From contig NC_134837.1 in the NCBI RefSeq assembly GCF_004210375.1, forward strand, positions 159,691,310 to 159,755,309: 64,000 nt of DNA. The letters run 5' to 3'. The DNA is from Tachypleus tridentatus. Taxonomy: Eukaryota > Arthropoda > Merostomata > Xiphosura > Limulidae. The stretch's first letter is position 1; each line of letters opens with the position of its first letter. Shown piece after piece: positions 61,397-64,000 of this stretch. The notes beneath the pieces were generated by a model. That model saw only the letters and a program-made list of their open reading frames with translations, searched no databases and was not told the DNA's origin. The position numbers and the translations under genes were made by a program.

Positions 61397-61803
61397 TTGG
61401 GTTGAGGAATAATTCGTGAGCGTTTTTTCAAGTTAAACAAATATATTCATAAATGAAACGCTTTCGCAAAATATTTCATGCCATTTGGTAGATAATTTTT
61501 TGCTCTAATAGATGGTGTGTTTGATTTCATATGTCTTTAATTTTTGCTTTCATTTTCAGCTCATTAAATGGACTGTCAAGTGGACAAAATCGAGCATTTT
61601 CGACACCATCTGCTTTTTGCATTTAATTTCTTGCAATTTCGTTTAAAACAATGCATACTATATACCTAGGTATTACATGAAATAAAGTATCATAATACAT
61701 GTTTTGGGTGTAATGTGTTCATGAATTGAAGTATTGTATAGTCTTGCATGTAATGCTTGAATGAAATTATTTAAAAACGCTCACGAATTATTCCTCAACC
61801 TAA
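61397..61803 (+). mobile_element. 407-bp internally deleted mariner element
   Basis: Terminal inverted repeats of about 30 bp: TTGGGTTGAGGAATAATTCG (left) and TTAGGTTGAGGAATAATTCG (right, other strand), both continuing TGAGCGTTTTT. TA flanks both ends (61395-61396 and 61804-61805). Inside, an ATG at 61568 opens MDCQVDKIEHFRHHLLFAFN, which resembles the N-terminal helix-turn-helix of mariner transposases, and stops after 33 codons. A full element would be about 1.3 kb, so most of the gene has been deleted. Confidence 0.88.
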
Positions 61804-61805
61804 TA

Positions 61806-62127
61806 GATGAGGAACATGTGAACCATGAAACTCTACATATCATAAACTGACAAATGTTTTTCAATATTATTTAATATTTATTCACTTGGAGTATACACTG
61901 TATTTCATCAACCATTAAGTTTTGTATTTAATATAGGTTATTTCTGATAACCAACCAAAGTAATGCTTCTCTGTAGTTTTTATCAAAGCAATAAACCGCA
62001 CTGCTTTTTTAAGGCATTGTGCAACAACTTTATTGTATTCAAAACATTAAGAAAATAAAAATAGATTACCAGTTATTCATACGTCATGACTCGTGATGAT
62101 GAGAAACCCACTTGAAGTAAAAATGTG
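61806..62127. other. spacer, nothing recognised
   Basis: No feature supported. Confidence 0.4.
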
Positions 62128-62284
62128 TCTCAAGACGACTGCTATGGGTATTAAAACTTTTATTAAAACAAAGAACAGTGTTTCGACCTTTTCAGGTCAT
62201 CTTCAGATGATCTAATAAGGTCGAAACGTTGTTCTCTATTTTATTTTAATAAAAGTTTTAACACCCATACCAGTCATCTTGAGA
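62128..62284. mobile_element. 157-bp palindromic element
   Basis: Left arm 62128-62190 (TCTCAAGACGACTGCTATGG ... TTTCGACCTT) pairs with right arm 62217-62284 across a loop of about 26 bp. Single-arm relatives lie at 144-172 and 56518-56560. The motif GTTTCGACCTT next to GGTCATCTTCAG is, from memory, common in invertebrate repeats. Confidence 0.8.
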
Positions 62285-63623
62285 TACAGATATCATGACT
62301 GTCTATATTACATCAAAATGTGTTTCGTCACAAAAATTTCTCTGAAGCATTATTCGGTGACATTTTCATAATATATAATGATTTATCAATTATAAACTGC
62401 CAAGCTTTAAAATGTACACAATTTTAACCATGCTAATGCTTACTGGTAGCTGATCTACACATTTAATGTCGTTCAAGTCATTTTCACCACCTCTTAGTCT
62501 GGATTTGTAGGGTTTTTTGTTTTTTTTTCATATAATGATTGTATCAAAGTTCTTTTTCATTTTGAATAAGGTTTCGCTTGGGAAGGAAAAGTTATGTGAA
62601 CCATTAACAATTAGTATTATAGAAAACCACGTGTTAAATTAGGTAATCAATAAAGCAAGTGATTAAGATAGAGTTCATTATGTAAGCAGAATCTAAAAAT
62701 AAATAAAATGATCATTTTATATAAATATACTGTTGTAAACAAAAGTTACTGCTGCAAAAATTAGAAGTAATTTATTTTACAACTTTTAAAGGTGGGCATG
62801 GGTAATCCCTTAACTATATCACATTTTCATTTACACATACACGTAAATTATATATATATATATACATATACACAAACACAATAGTCTGTATTCCTTCTAC
62901 AGACAACAAACATCCTACAAGCTGTGTAGGGTTAAATGACCAAAAGTACATAATATGTTAACTTAAGTTGTGGCCGTCAGAAAATTGCAAAGAGAGTTTT
63001 TGTTTTTATTGAAGCTAGTTAAAACACGCTCCTTGATACTGAATAATAATCACCTAGTATTAATATATTTAGAAAATTGATGATTATATGACAACTACTA
63101 CATTTTTCTTTTATTTTATTCTCTTTGCTTATCATAAAGACTGACACTACTTTATCAAACATAATTTAGTAGGCGCTTAATTAATTGAAATATTTAATGT
63201 GTTACAACAGTAAAAAAACTTTATCAGAGTTATATAATTAAAACAGAAAAGCGACATGGTCATTCTGGAGTCTTCAGCTTCGTTATCTGGCTAGCTGCAC
63301 CCTTCCTGTTGCTTAATAGATGTGTATAAATAACATCTCTGTGTAAAACTGTCAATAGTCCTCTGGATGCGTTAGTTTTTACATACTTAGCATGTAAGGA
63401 ATAATTTATTAAATACGTTAAGCAACAATTAAAATAAAATATGCTAAAAATATTAAGCATGATAAATACATAACTATTTTTCATGATTATATTATTACTG
63501 TTAAATTATTTACCATATTTACATGGTCTTGTAATGTTTTCAAGTGTTCTTCACATACTAAAATTCCATGTTAAACTTGATTAATATCTCTTCATAGCTT
63601 AGGAGGTAACGTTTATTATCCCA
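62285..63623. other. AT-rich DNA, nothing recognised
   Basis: Contains an (AT)n/(AC)n run near 62848-62880. No gene supported. Confidence 0.4.
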
Positions 63624-63827
63624 GTTTGTTTGTTTGTTTTTGAAATTCGCGCAAAACAACACGTGGGCTATCTGCGCTAGCCGTCCCTAATTTTGCAGTG
63701 TAGGACTAGAGGGAAGGCAGCAAGTCATCGCCACCTACCAACAACTCTTGGCCTACTCTTTTACCAACGAATACTGGGATTGACCGTCCCATTATAGCGC
63801 CCCCACGGCTGAAAGGGCAAGCATGTT
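63624..63827 (-). mobile_element. SINE A, head missing
   Basis: Tail GTTTGTTTGTTTTTGAAATT, body with ACGAATACTGGGATTGACCG, ending at GGGCAAGCATGTT just before the tRNA-like head would begin. Confidence 0.9.
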
Positions 63828-64000
63828 ATTAGGTCAGTCTAATCAAATAAAATAATACAATTGGTATTATTAAAAATAATATTTGTTTCGAAACAATAAT
63901 CACAATAACAAGTATTATAGAATAAAAAGGCAATTTTCAACACCTTATAAACAAAATACAAAACAAAACATGTCAAGCAACGCAGAAATAAAACAAAACA
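63828..64000. other. A-rich window end
   Basis: Repeated AAAACAAAATAC/AAACAAAAC runs. Nothing else seen. Confidence 0.4.

Noticed and set aside
1-64000. CRISPR array, operon or prokaryotic defence system
   Set aside because: The repeats are dispersed SINEs and microsatellites, the genes have introns, and there is no regular spacer structure.

Overview
This is AT-rich eukaryotic DNA from an animal genome (GC roughly one third by eye). It has long gaps between exons, introns with GT/AG borders, microsatellites and a heavy load of degraded transposons. The dominant repeat is a tRNA-derived SINE of about 270 bp, called SINE A here, with a Thr(CGU)-like tRNA head and a tail ending in GCGAAATTCAAAAC. 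From memory this repeat is abundant in horseshoe crab (Xiphosura) genomic sequence, so a horseshoe crab is my best guess. I could not check this, and another chelicerate is possible.

Two protein-coding genes are well supported, both on the minus strand. GSKIP (GSK3-beta interaction protein) has its coding sequence at 2168-2557. C-over-G skew on the + strand from about 0.4 to 13.7 kb suggests this gene is one long minus-strand transcription unit with a noncoding first exon near 13.6-13.8 kb. A B4GAT1-like GT49 glycosyltransferase (type II Golgi membrane protein) lies at 29661-32514, with two coding exons joined by a 1.5 kb intron and a splice acceptor in its 5' UTR.

Layout: 0-14 kb holds GSKIP and its presumed introns, a purine-rich degenerate minisatellite, a LINE 3' relic and an 875-bp retroposon framed by a perfect 11-bp target duplication. 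It contains no SINE A copy. From 14 to 24 kb lies a repeat graveyard: two LINE relics meeting tail to tail, a SINE nested in one of them, a chimeric SINE and a minus-strand LINE with endonuclease and reverse transcriptase remnants. From 24 to 35 kb come SINE fragments and the B4GAT1-like gene. From 36 to 38.5 kb is a complete but frameshifted Tc1-like transposon with about 210-bp inverted repeats, between two SINEs. From 42 to 56 kb is a SINE-dense stretch with a hAT transposase pseudogene. From 56 to 64 kb are three short palindromic or deleted DNA elements and largely unique AT-rich sequence.

The two host genes have no evident functional link. One encodes a PKA/GSK3 scaffold and the other a Golgi enzyme of the matriglycan pathway. 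Most of the remaining structure reflects transposon history, and several insertions still show near-perfect target-site duplications. I found no operon, CRISPR array, structural RNA gene or obviously new multi-gene system. The most unusual items are the 875-bp retroposon, the chimeric and nested SINEs, and the strand-asymmetry domain around GSKIP.
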